Assembly: GCA_003229995.1 (NCBI GenBank)
Contig: QIGJ01000261.1
Span: 1 to 10,211 of the forward strand
Length of the DNA: 10,211 nt
Source of the DNA: Gammaproteobacteria bacterium
GTDB lineage: Bacteria > Pseudomonadota > Gammaproteobacteria > SZUA-152
Direction of reading: 5' to 3'
The translations under genes and the position numbers were made by a program. How positions within the stretch are numbered: the stretch's first letter is position 1; each line of letters begins with the position of its first letter. The notes beneath the pieces were generated by a model that searched no databases, was not told the origin of the DNA, and saw only the letters and a list, made by a program, of their open reading frames with translations. Below are positions 5,151 to 10,211 of the stretch, piece by piece.

Positions 5151-7033
5151 CTACCCTCTGGCACCACCTGATACCGTTATCATCGCGCCTTTTTCCGTGT
5201 TTCCACTTCCGCCCGTCACTTTCGAGTCACTGGGCGGCACTTCTTCGTTACGCTTTGGCGCGACACCCGGCATCGCATTCACCGGTCCCCGTATCGTCAA
5301 ATTACGGCGGGTTGCAGAGCGCCCCTCAGTACCGGTGACATGTTTACCCCGGTCCCAATCATCACCCGTGACGGTCAACCCCGTTGAGAGACCTTCACCC
5401 GTTACGCGGGAAACGTTGGCTTCTTTTACGTTTTCGACCGGTGTTCCCGGTACAGCAACGGGAGACTCATTGCGGCGACTGCCGAACCTGAACTGTTCCG
5501 TCCCGGTCACTTTCCCCTCACCGAGTGAAAAAGTGCCACTAATACGCCCCTCTTCATAACTTGTACCCGTCACACCCGATGCAACCACTGACGCTTCGCT
5601 CGCATGATTCGGAGTCGCAATACTGAAGGCTCCCCATGGAGCCCCTTCCAATGGCTGTGGAAAATCACTGTCACCCGCCTGGGCGGGCGTTGTGCCACAG
5701 ACACTGATTTGCTCACTGTTACCTGAATAAGCCGTTCCGCTTACCGACTGACAACTGCCTTTTCCTGCACCTGTCAATCCGGACAAACCGGGCTGCATAC
5801 CACTGATATCGCGGCCGGTGTTACTTCTTGCTGGCAGAGAAGTTCTAGCCTGTATGGCTTTAACTTCCTGTGGCAAACAATAATCCTGCGTTTGCTCAAC
5901 ACCTGCATAGGGTGTCCCCCCGTGACGGCCTTGCAAGTTCCCAGTTCATCCCCGGTGACCGAACGGGATCTCGCCGACTTTGACCCTGAAACAATCAGCC
6001 CTCGTGTTGTTTGCGAATGACTGACTTTCGCGCTTCCCGGCTCTGGCTTCGACTGACAGAAATTATCGTACTGCTCACGGCCAACATATTCATTGCCCGT
6101 CACATTCCGACAACTGCCCCGCTCATCACCCGTAACACGCTCGCTGCGCCCTACTTTTCCACCGCCTGTCACTGTTGATCCACTCAGTGTTTCGGTGGTT
6201 TGCACCTTTGCGGGCACGCTTGGCAGAGTCTTGGGCGAATCCGTCTGGCAAAAATCAGTAAAAACTTCACTCGACATGTAGTCTGTACCGGTTACCGAGC
6301 GGCACAAACCTGTCTCGTCACCCGTTGTTTTTTCGCTATGAGCAACCTTTGTACCGGTGACACTACCAGTCACACCGACTTCGGGTCGGGGTCGCTGTCG
6401 CCCAGCCGGTGAAGGCGTTGTGACACCCTGGGCACCTGTGGCGCTGCGTTGTGCCCGTATACTGCGCGCCAGTTGGCGACCGGATATATCCGGATTCTGG
6501 TGCTTTACCATCTGTGCAGAACTCAGACCTTTACGAAAAACATCATTTCCGCTTTTACCATGTTTCGCCAACATCTCACGACGCAACCGGGAATTAATCC
6601 GCCCTGCATTGCTCGGTGTTACCTTCTGGGGCTCCTGACTGCGACGACTGCTCCCAAGTTTGGGGGACACTCGTGACGACAACGAGGAAGGTACGCTCTT
6701 CGCACAATCCCCTTCACCATTGCAACCACAACCACAATCTTTCTTCTGTTGAGCCTGATTACGCGCATCGCGCATCGTATCCGCCATGCGCTGACGATCT
6801 GTAGAAGCAACACCCGTCTTGCCTCGTGTGGACATGGCCCGTCTTCGCGCCTGGGACGCAGCACGCCCTGTACTCGTCACCGTCGCCGGACCTTTTGCTA
6901 TCGCAGCCATCACGGGAGACCCACTCGACACCGCCGGAGCACTTGTAGCGCTCCTGGCAGACAAGACATTTTTGCCACTCACTTGTGTTTCGCGACGCTC
7001 CATTGAGGCGGCACGACCTGACAGCTTTTGCAT
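5151..7033 (-). CDS. csoS2: Carboxysome assembly protein CsoS2, full-length form by -1 frameshift (CsoS2B)
   Basis: CsoS2 is the disordered linker that binds RuBisCO through its N-terminal repeats and the shell through its middle and C-terminal repeats. Two frames are joined here. The zero frame runs from ATG 7033 (AAGGAG 9 nt upstream) to the slip site; the -1 frame runs from 5914 to TAG 5153-5151. The joined product is about 627 residues. The N-terminal region (~1-220) has basic motifs (SQARRRAMSTRGKTG, RREMLAKHGKSG, ARSIRAQRSATG) and a Cys cluster at 100-110. The middle region (~220-390) has three VTG-type repeats with Cys pairs 244/262, 308/326 and 367/386. The C-terminal region ends VTGGSGNTEKGAMITVSGGARG, the conserved CsoS2 tail. 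Halothiobacillus CsoS2 is 869 residues, so this one is short, with fewer middle repeats. The frame break sits in the third repeat (CKAVTG then GTPYAGVEQ). A sequencing error in the G-run would give the same picture. Confidence 0.85.
5774..7033 (-). CDS. csoS2: CsoS2 short isoform, zero-frame product (CsoS2A-like)
   Basis: Reading straight through without a shift gives 419 residues: the 373 shared with the full form plus a 46-residue out-of-frame tail, basic and with four Cys (starting HPMQVLSKRR, ending SPVCPD), to TGA 5776-5774. It contains the N-terminal RuBisCO-binding region and most of the middle region, but no shell-anchoring C-terminal region. In Halothiobacillus a short CsoS2A with an alternate-frame tail is made by frameshifting and alone cannot build carboxysomes. 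Here the short form would be the default product. Confidence 0.6.
   Translation of the reverse strand: MQKLSGRAASMERRETQVSGKNVLSARSATSAPAVSSGSPVMAAIAKGPATVTSTGRAASQARRRAMSTRGKTGVASTDRQRMADTMRDARNQAQQKKDCGCGCNGEGDCAKSVPSSLSSRVSPKLGSSRRSQEPQKVTPSNAGRINSRLRREMLAKHGKSGNDVFRKGLSSAQMVKHQNPDISGRQLARSIRAQRSATGAQGVTTPSPAGRQRPRPEVGVTGSVTGTKVAHSEKTTGDETGLCRSVTGTDYMSSEVFTDFCQTDSPKTLPSVPAKVQTTETLSGSTVTGGGKVGRSERVTGDERGSCRNVTGNEYVGREQYDNFCQSKPEPGSAKVSHSQTTRGLIVSGSKSARSRSVTGDELGTCKAVTGGHPMQVLSKRRIIVCHRKLKPYRLELLCQQEVTPAAISVVCSPVCPD
5873..5914 (-). promoter_or_regulatory. Hairpins just downstream of the csoS2 slippery site
   Basis: Two stem-loops can form in the mRNA. The first is CACC (5914-5911) with GGUG (5903-5900), extendable to five pairs by A5915-U5899, with a 7-nt loop. 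The second is GCAAAC (5895-5890) with GUUUGC (5878-5873), extendable by one G-U pair. A third, ACUUCU with AGAAGU, lies at 5843-5823. A 3' structure is the usual stimulator of -1 frameshifting. The first sits unusually close (0-1 nt) and the second 19 nt away, against the common 5-9 nt, so which one acts is uncertain. Confidence 0.4.
5915..5921 (-). promoter_or_regulatory. Slippery heptamer G GGG GGA in csoS2
   Basis: The minus strand reads ACG GGG GGA in the zero frame, which contains a perfect X XXY YYZ heptamer. Tandem slippage by one base back gives ACG-GGG-GGG-ACA, decoding Val-Thr-Gly-Gly-Thr-Pro-Tyr and restoring the conserved middle-repeat sequence. The six-G run (5921-5916) is also where a one-base sequencing deletion would most easily occur. 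Confidence 0.65.
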
Positions 7034-7070
7034 GGCTTTATACTCCTTACTTAAACGCTCTGACCTTGTA

Positions 7071-7100
7071 GCTGGCCATGGAGATTTCTCCGTAGCCAGC
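7071..7100 (-). promoter_or_regulatory. Strong hairpin in the cbbS-csoS2 spacer
   Basis: In the transcript GCUGGC (7100-7095) pairs with GCCAGC (7076-7071). Inside, UA pairs with UG (one U-G), one C/A mismatch follows, and then GGAGA (7091-7087) pairs with UCUCC (7084-7080). The stem of about 13 pairs starts 13 nt after the cbbS stop and has no U-tract. A stable structure here would protect the cbbLS message 3' end or partly block read-through, giving more RuBisCO than shell mRNA, as the stoichiometry demands. The stem is seen; the effect is inferred. Confidence 0.6.
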
Positions 7101-7113
7101 CTCCCCTGCTCAT

Positions 7114-7461
7114 TTACCAGGACTTGGCACGATAAACGACAAAACAAACACCCTGGCTTTGCGTATAGCTGTCATAACCAATCAGTCTGACATGATGTTC
7201 CGGGTACGCCCGGTGACAGGCCTCAAGCTCATTCACAACATTGCTTAACTCGGTTTCACCAAAGAAAGGAAGTTTCCACATCGGCCAGTAATGCTCTGCT
7301 GCCTGAGCGGCTGCTTCGTGTTCGATTGCCGGGGTCAAACCCTGAGCAAGCATGTAATTTATCTGCTCATACACTTCTTCTTGCGTTAGTGCTGGCAAAA
7401 ACGAGAACGTTTCGAGTGTGTGTTGGGTGCGGTAATCACCCACTTGTGAATCTGCATTCAT
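7114..7461 (-). CDS. cbbS: RuBisCO small subunit, form IA
   Basis: Encodes 115 residues, the usual length for form I small subunits (~110). The core patterns are clear: ETFSFLPALTQEEVYEQINY, the YWPMWKLPFFGE block, ACHRAYPEHHVRLIGYD and the closing GVCFVVYRAKSW. Four small subunits cap each end of the L8S8 holoenzyme. The start ATG 7461 has AGGAG with a 6-nt spacer. It follows cbbL after 34 nt, so the two are co-transcribed, and precedes csoS2 after a hairpin. Confidence 0.98.
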   Translation of the reverse strand: MNADSQVGDYRTQHTLETFSFLPALTQEEVYEQINYMLAQGLTPAIEHEAAAQAAEHYWPMWKLPFFGETELSNVVNELEACHRAYPEHHVRLIGYDSYTQSQGVCFVVYRAKSW

Positions 7462-7495
7462 AATTTTCTCCTGATTTTCTTGGGCAAACAGGGCG

Positions 7496-8908
7496 TTAAG
7501 CCACGTCTAACTTGTCAACGGTATCGAATTCAAACTTGATTTCTTTCCAGGTTTCCATTGCGATAGCTAACTCAGGGCTGTGTCTGGCCGCACCCTCCAT
7601 GATGTCACGCGCTTCACGTTCCAGCTCACGACCTTCGTTGCGCGCTTTCACACACGCTTCCAGTGCAACACGGTTAGCCGCTGCGCCTGCTGCATTACCC
7701 CACGGGTGTCCCTGTGTACCACCACCAAACTGGAGAATGGAATCATCACCGAAGATGCTCACCAGCGCTGGCATGTGCCAGACATGAATCCCGCCCGATG
7801 CCACGGCAAATACGCCCGGCATTGAACCCCAGTCCTGATCAAAGAAAATACCCCGGGAACGATCTTCAGGAATGAATGATTCACGCAACAAATCGACAAA
7901 ACCCAACGTCGAAGCACGATCACCTTCCAGCTTGCCCACCACCGTACCGGTGTGCAGATGATCACCACCCGACAAGCGCAGACACTTGGCCAACACGCGG
8001 AAATGGATACCGTGTTTTGGATTACGGTCAATAACCGCATGCATCGCACGATGAATATGCAATAACATACCGTTCTTCCGACACCATTTCGCCAGACCGG
8101 CATTCGCGGTAAAACCGCCCGTCAGAAAGTCATGCATAATAATGGGCTGGCCCAATTCTTTGGCAAATTCTGCCCGCTCATACATATCTTCAGGCGTGTT
8201 CGCCGTCACATTTAAATAATGGCCTTTCGTCTCACCTGTTTCAGCTTGTGCCTTCCGTACTGCTTCAGCAACAAACTCAAAACGATTCTGCCAACGCATA
8301 AAAGGTTGTGAATTGACATTCTCATCATCTTTGGTCAAGTCCAAGCCACCGCGCAAACATTCATAAACCGCACGACCATAGTTTTTCGCTGACAGACCTA
8401 ATTTCGGTTTGATCGTCGCACCCAGCATCGGACGACCATATTTGTTCAACTTGTCACGCTCAACCTGAATACCACTGGGGGGTCCCATGCAGGTTTTCAC
8501 GAAAGCAATAGGGAAGCGAATGTCTTCAAGGCGCAGGTATCTCAGGGCTTTAAAGCCGAATACATTACCCACCAATGACGTTAATACGTTGACAATCGAA
8601 CCTTCTTCAAAAAGATCGAGTGGATAAGCGATGAAGGTGTAGAAGCTCTCTTTATCCCCTGGCACATCCTCAATACGATACGCACGGCCTTTGTAGAATT
8701 CCATATCGGTCAACAATTCAGACCACACTGTACTCCACGTTCCCGTTGAAGATTCCGCAGCAACAGCGGCGGCGGCTTCTTCACGAGGTACACCTTCCTG
8801 TTGCGTTACTTTGAAACACGCCAACAAGTCCGTATCCAACGGTACATAGTCCGGTGCCCAATACAGGTCACGATACTCTTTTACACCAGCATCATATTTT
8901 TTAGCCAT
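7496..8908 (-). CDS. cbbL: RuBisCO large subunit, form IA (carboxysomal type)
   Basis: Encodes 470 residues and catalyses carboxylation of ribulose-1,5-bisphosphate in the Calvin cycle, inside the carboxysome. The start is ATG 8908 ([17 protein letters not shown]) with AGGAG 10 nt upstream; the frame is open to 8953 but that extension is non-homologous. Active-site residues are all present (protein number, spinach number): Lys167 (175) in TIKPKLG, the carbamylated Lys193 (201) with Asp195 and Glu196 in TKDDEN, His286 (294), His319 (327), loop-6 Lys326 (334) in GTVVGKLEG, and Ser371 (379). Oddities: LTKDDEN where FTKDDEN is usual, and [10 protein letters not shown] where GGGTLGHPWG is usual. 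It is the first gene of the cso operon. Confidence 0.98.
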   Translation of the reverse strand: MAKKYDAGVKEYRDLYWAPDYVPLDTDLLACFKVTQQEGVPREEAAAAVAAESSTGTWSTVWSELLTDMEFYKGRAYRIEDVPGDKESFYTFIAYPLDLFEEGSIVNVLTSLVGNVFGFKALRYLRLEDIRFPIAFVKTCMGPPSGIQVERDKLNKYGRPMLGATIKPKLGLSAKNYGRAVYECLRGGLDLTKDDENVNSQPFMRWQNRFEFVAEAVRKAQAETGETKGHYLNVTANTPEDMYERAEFAKELGQPIIMHDFLTGGFTANAGLAKWCRKNGMLLHIHRAMHAVIDRNPKHGIHFRVLAKCLRLSGGDHLHTGTVVGKLEGDRASTLGFVDLLRESFIPEDRSRGIFFDQDWGSMPGVFAVASGGIHVWHMPALVSIFGDDSILQFGGGTQGHPWGNAAGAAANRVALEACVKARNEGRELEREARDIMEGAARHSPELAIAMETWKEIKFEFDTVDKLDVA

Positions 8909-9000
8909 AGTCAGTTCACTCCTGCTGTGCTTGTTTAAATTCCTCGCAGGCAAGACTAACGACGTATAAGCATTAAGACCAATTGATAGTTTGAATCTTA

Positions 9001-9022
9001 TTCATTGACGATGATCAATGAA
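9001..9022 (-). promoter_or_regulatory. Perfect inverted repeat upstream of cbbL, candidate CbbR operator
   Basis: TTCATTGA and TCAATGAA are exact 8-bp inverted arms separated by 6 bp. The dyad ends 92 nt before the cbbL start and just upstream of the weak TTATAC element, a layout typical of sites for LysR-type activators such as CbbR. The binding protein is inferred; the symmetry is directly visible. Confidence 0.55.
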
Positions 9023-9081
9023 CCAGCGGTGATTAGACGCAATATATCGATTTTAATCAACACAGACATCGCTACATTGCC

Positions 9082-9096
9082 CGGTAAAACTTACCG
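9082..9096. repeat. Dyad CGGTAA-AAC-TTACCG upstream of cbbL
   Basis: Six-bp perfect arms with a 3-bp centre, about 175 nt before the cbbL start. No T-tract follows on either strand. It may be a second regulatory site or a small hairpin; little more can be said. Confidence 0.3.
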
Positions 9097-9327
9097 TCGA
9101 AAATCGTAACACACTGTAATAAAAAGGAAAATAAGCCTTCAACGTCTGTCACCGACTTAAGAATGGCTTTACTTATGGCCCAAACGACCCAGATTTCGGC
9201 GGAATCATAAATCCCACACAGTTTCACTGCCTTAGCTGTGGTCATTGATTGATGGGTGTCTCTATTATTGCTTGTGGGTACCCAAACCGTGGGGCTGCCT
9301 CAAGCCATGGGTCATCAACCCCAACCA

Positions 9328-9353
9328 GGGCAACCACAAGGGATTGCCTCTAC
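9328..9353. repeat. REP-like imperfect palindrome downstream of vapC
   Basis: GGGCAACCACAAGGGATTGCC followed by TCTAC forms an imperfect stem (GGCAA with TTGCC, plus internal CC with GG). From memory it closely resembles a short intergenic repeat widespread in bacterial genomes, with one base changed. It lies 26 nt after the vapC stop and could end that transcript. The family name cannot be fixed without a search. Confidence 0.4.
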
Positions 9354-9378
9354 GGTGGCAATTGATAGGTGCCCATTC

Positions 9379-9792
9379 CTATAGCTGTAACCAGTTCTCC
9401 ACTTTCAGCCCCGACACGCGGGAAAATTCACCGACATTGGCAGTCACAACCGTAAGGTCACTTGCCAAGGCATGCGCGGCAATCAGCAGATCGTTTGGCC
9501 CGATGGGTGTTCCCTGGCGCGTCAACTGATGGCGTATTGCGGCATACTGGTGGTCAGCGGGTATTTCCAGCGGCAAGATTTCCAGCGCGGAAAGAATTAA
9601 ATCGACACGATTCACAAGTTTTTCAGCGTTTGACTTCGCTGCGCCGAAACGGAGTTCTGCAGCGGCGATAATGCTAGTGCAGACACTGCTCTCGCCTGCC
9701 TTGGTGATCCGGGTTGCCACCATGCCCTGTGGATGGCGAACCAGATCGGAGAGGATGTTGGTATCCAGCAAATACGCAAGCGACCCGCTCAC
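9379..9792 (-). CDS. vapC: VapC-type PIN-domain ribonuclease toxin
   Basis: Encodes 137 residues, the normal VapC length. PIN-domain acidic residues are visible: Asp10 in YLLDTNILSD, Glu46 in AAELRFGA and Asp101 in GPNDLLIAAHA. The last motif is VTANVGEFSRVSGL, where many relatives have TNN. VapC toxins cleave RNA, often initiator tRNA, when free of VapB; the target here is unknown. The start is GTG 9792-9790, overlapping the vapB TGA by four bases (GTGA), so translation is coupled. The stop is TAG 9381-9379. The pair looks like an accessory module next to the autotrophy genes. Confidence 0.93.
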   Translation of the reverse strand: MSGSLAYLLDTNILSDLVRHPQGMVATRITKAGESSVCTSIIAAAELRFGAAKSNAEKLVNRVDLILSALEILPLEIPADHQYAAIRHQLTRQGTPIGPNDLLIAAHALASDLTVVTANVGEFSRVSGLKVENWLQL

Positions 9793-10031
9793 AGCGGTAC
9801 TTCATCCAGCGGAGGCAGGTCGTTATCCACGTCGGGGAAGGATTCTGTCAGGGGCTCCAGGGTGGCCAGCAGCGCCAGCAGCCTGCCTTTGCGGATTGGC
9901 TCTACGATCAGACGGTCGCCCTCCTTGCGAATGAGTGCTTCCTTGCCTTCCAGTTCGAATTCGCGGGGGATGCGAAGCGCTTGGTTGCGCCCATTGCGAA
10001 AGAGACGTACATGACGTTCAAGGGTGGCCAT
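9789..10031 (-). CDS. vapB: VapB antitoxin (AbrB/MazE-type DNA-binding)
   Basis: Encodes 80 residues from ATG 10031, which has GAAGGA seven nt upstream; an ATG at 10046 is in frame but lacks a good RBS. The N-terminal SpoVT/AbrB swapped-hairpin domain is seen as RHVRLFRNGRNQALRIPREFEL, then IRKEGDRLIVEPI. The acidic C-terminal tail (ESFPDVDNDLPPLDEVPL) is the likely VapC-binding segment. VapB neutralises VapC and normally represses its own promoter. The 4-base overlap with vapC supports one operon. Confidence 0.92.
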   Translation of the reverse strand: MATLERHVRLFRNGRNQALRIPREFELEGKEALIRKEGDRLIVEPIRKGRLLALLATLEPLTESFPDVDNDLPPLDEVPL

Positions 10032-10051
10032 TCTGGTGTCCTTCATCTCAA

Positions 10052-10079
10052 TATATAGGCCGAAGCATATGCCAGATAA
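10052..10079 (-). promoter_or_regulatory. Possible vapBC promoter
   Basis: On the minus strand TTATCT (10079-10074) and TATATA (10057-10052) are separated by 16 nt, giving a plausible sigma-70 pair with a weak -35. Transcription would begin near 10045, leaving a short leader that holds the vapB Shine-Dalgarno. Confidence 0.35.
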
Positions 10080-10187
10080 TCCAGTAAGTCAATCGCACCT
10101 GTTATAGTGCTGCGTGACACTATCAACGCGATAATCGGGTTCGAGAAGCCCTTCAAGGTCTTCGAAAAGCGGAGTAATCATCAATGA
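10080..10187 (+). pseudogene. Remnant of an HTH addiction-module antidote-like gene
   Basis: The plus frame beginning at 10101 reads VIVLRDTINAIIGFEKPFKV, then FEKRSNHQ and a TGA at 10185-10187. The LRDxxNAxxGFE motif is typical of a family of small antidote/HTH proteins where it precedes the DNA-binding helix pair (usually continuing with a Ser-Lys-Ser-Leu-x-Arg-Met segment). Upstream, the frame is closed by a TAA at 10077-10079, without an ATG start or the usual N-terminal part. The match is therefore an internal fragment with both ends lost. Identification is from memory of the motif and is tentative. Confidence 0.4.
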
Positions 10188-10211
10188 TGCTCAAACTAGA
10201 AAATCAAACGA

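Larger units (their letters stand above)
8909..9378. other. Non-coding region between vapC and cbbL, presumed cso promoter region
   Basis: About 470 bp without a supported gene. From the cbbL side it holds the RBS, a weak -10-like TTATAC (8969-8964), a perfect inverted repeat (9001-9022), a second dyad (9082-9096), and then, near vapC, a palindrome TGGGTACCCA (9275-9284) and a REP-like element. Plus-strand frames crossing it show no recognisable protein. A divergent cbbR, often found here in autotrophs, is absent. Confidence 0.6.

Noticed and set aside
5151..5936. Independent gene starting at TTG 5936 for the CsoS2 C-terminal part
   Set aside because: The TTG has no Shine-Dalgarno and lies inside the csoS2 middle repeat. 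The homologous sequence continues seamlessly from the zero frame through the slippery site, so a frame shift explains it better than a separate start.
6619..6864. Other-frame ORFs inside csoS2 (Arg/His/Pro-rich)
   Set aside because: Shadows of the repetitive VTG/Arg-rich coding frame; composition reflects codon shift and not a real protein.
9245..9529. Plus-strand 94-codon ORF across the REP-like repeat into vapC
   Set aside because: Its second half is antisense to the PIN-domain coding sequence and its first half is repeat-derived with no family pattern.
10104..10123. Inverted repeat ATAGTG / CACTAT as the VapB operator
   Set aside because: It lies about 73 nt upstream of vapB, beyond the likely promoter at 10052-10079, and inside the pseudogene remnant; only 6-bp arms, so chance is plausible.

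Overview
This window carries a nearly complete alpha-carboxysome (cso) operon with its bicarbonate-uptake genes, transcribed leftward on the minus strand, preceded by a VapBC toxin-antitoxin pair. Form IA carboxysomal RuBisCO, CsoS2, CsoSCA, the CsoS4/CsoS1 shell proteins and an SbtA transporter point to a chemolithoautotrophic proteobacterium (gamma or beta; a sulfur oxidiser or nitrifier would fit). I cannot name the species. No cbbR, cbbO/cbbQ, csoS1D or mcdA lies inside the window.

Layout in transcription order, from high to low coordinates. Positions 10211-9379 hold a plus-strand remnant of an HTH antitoxin-like gene, then vapB and vapC with a 4-base overlap. Positions 9378-8909 are non-coding: a REP-like repeat, two dyads and the presumed cbbL control region, including a perfect 8-bp inverted repeat. 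Then follow cbbL, cbbS, a strong intergenic hairpin, csoS2, another hairpin, csoS3 (carboxysomal carbonic anhydrase), csoS4A and csoS4B (each overlapping its upstream gene by one base), and two near-identical csoS1 hexamer genes. After these come a ferritin-like gene, a pterin-dehydratase-like RuBisCO assembly factor (acRAF), a 59-codon Lys-rich ORF ending in Arg-Val-Trp-Pro-Asp, sbtA, and the first 34 codons of an sbtB-like PII gene cut by the window edge.

The genes form one working unit. SbtA imports bicarbonate, probably gated by SbtB. CsoSCA converts it to CO2 inside a CsoS1/CsoS4 shell, and CbbLS fixes the CO2. CsoS2 links RuBisCO to the shell, acRAF helps RuBisCO assemble, and the small ORF may be a carboxysome-positioning adaptor (McdB-like).

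Two points stand out. (1) csoS2 is split between two frames at a canonical slippery heptamer, G GGG GGA (5921-5915, minus strand), followed by hairpins. The zero frame makes only a 419-residue short form, and the full ~627-residue protein needs a -1 shift. This is the reverse of the reported Halothiobacillus arrangement, unless the G-run carries a sequencing or assembly error. (2) The 59-codon ORF after acRAF has a C-terminal Trp motif and may be an orphan McdB. Shared half-sites upstream of cbbL and sbtA suggest co-regulation.
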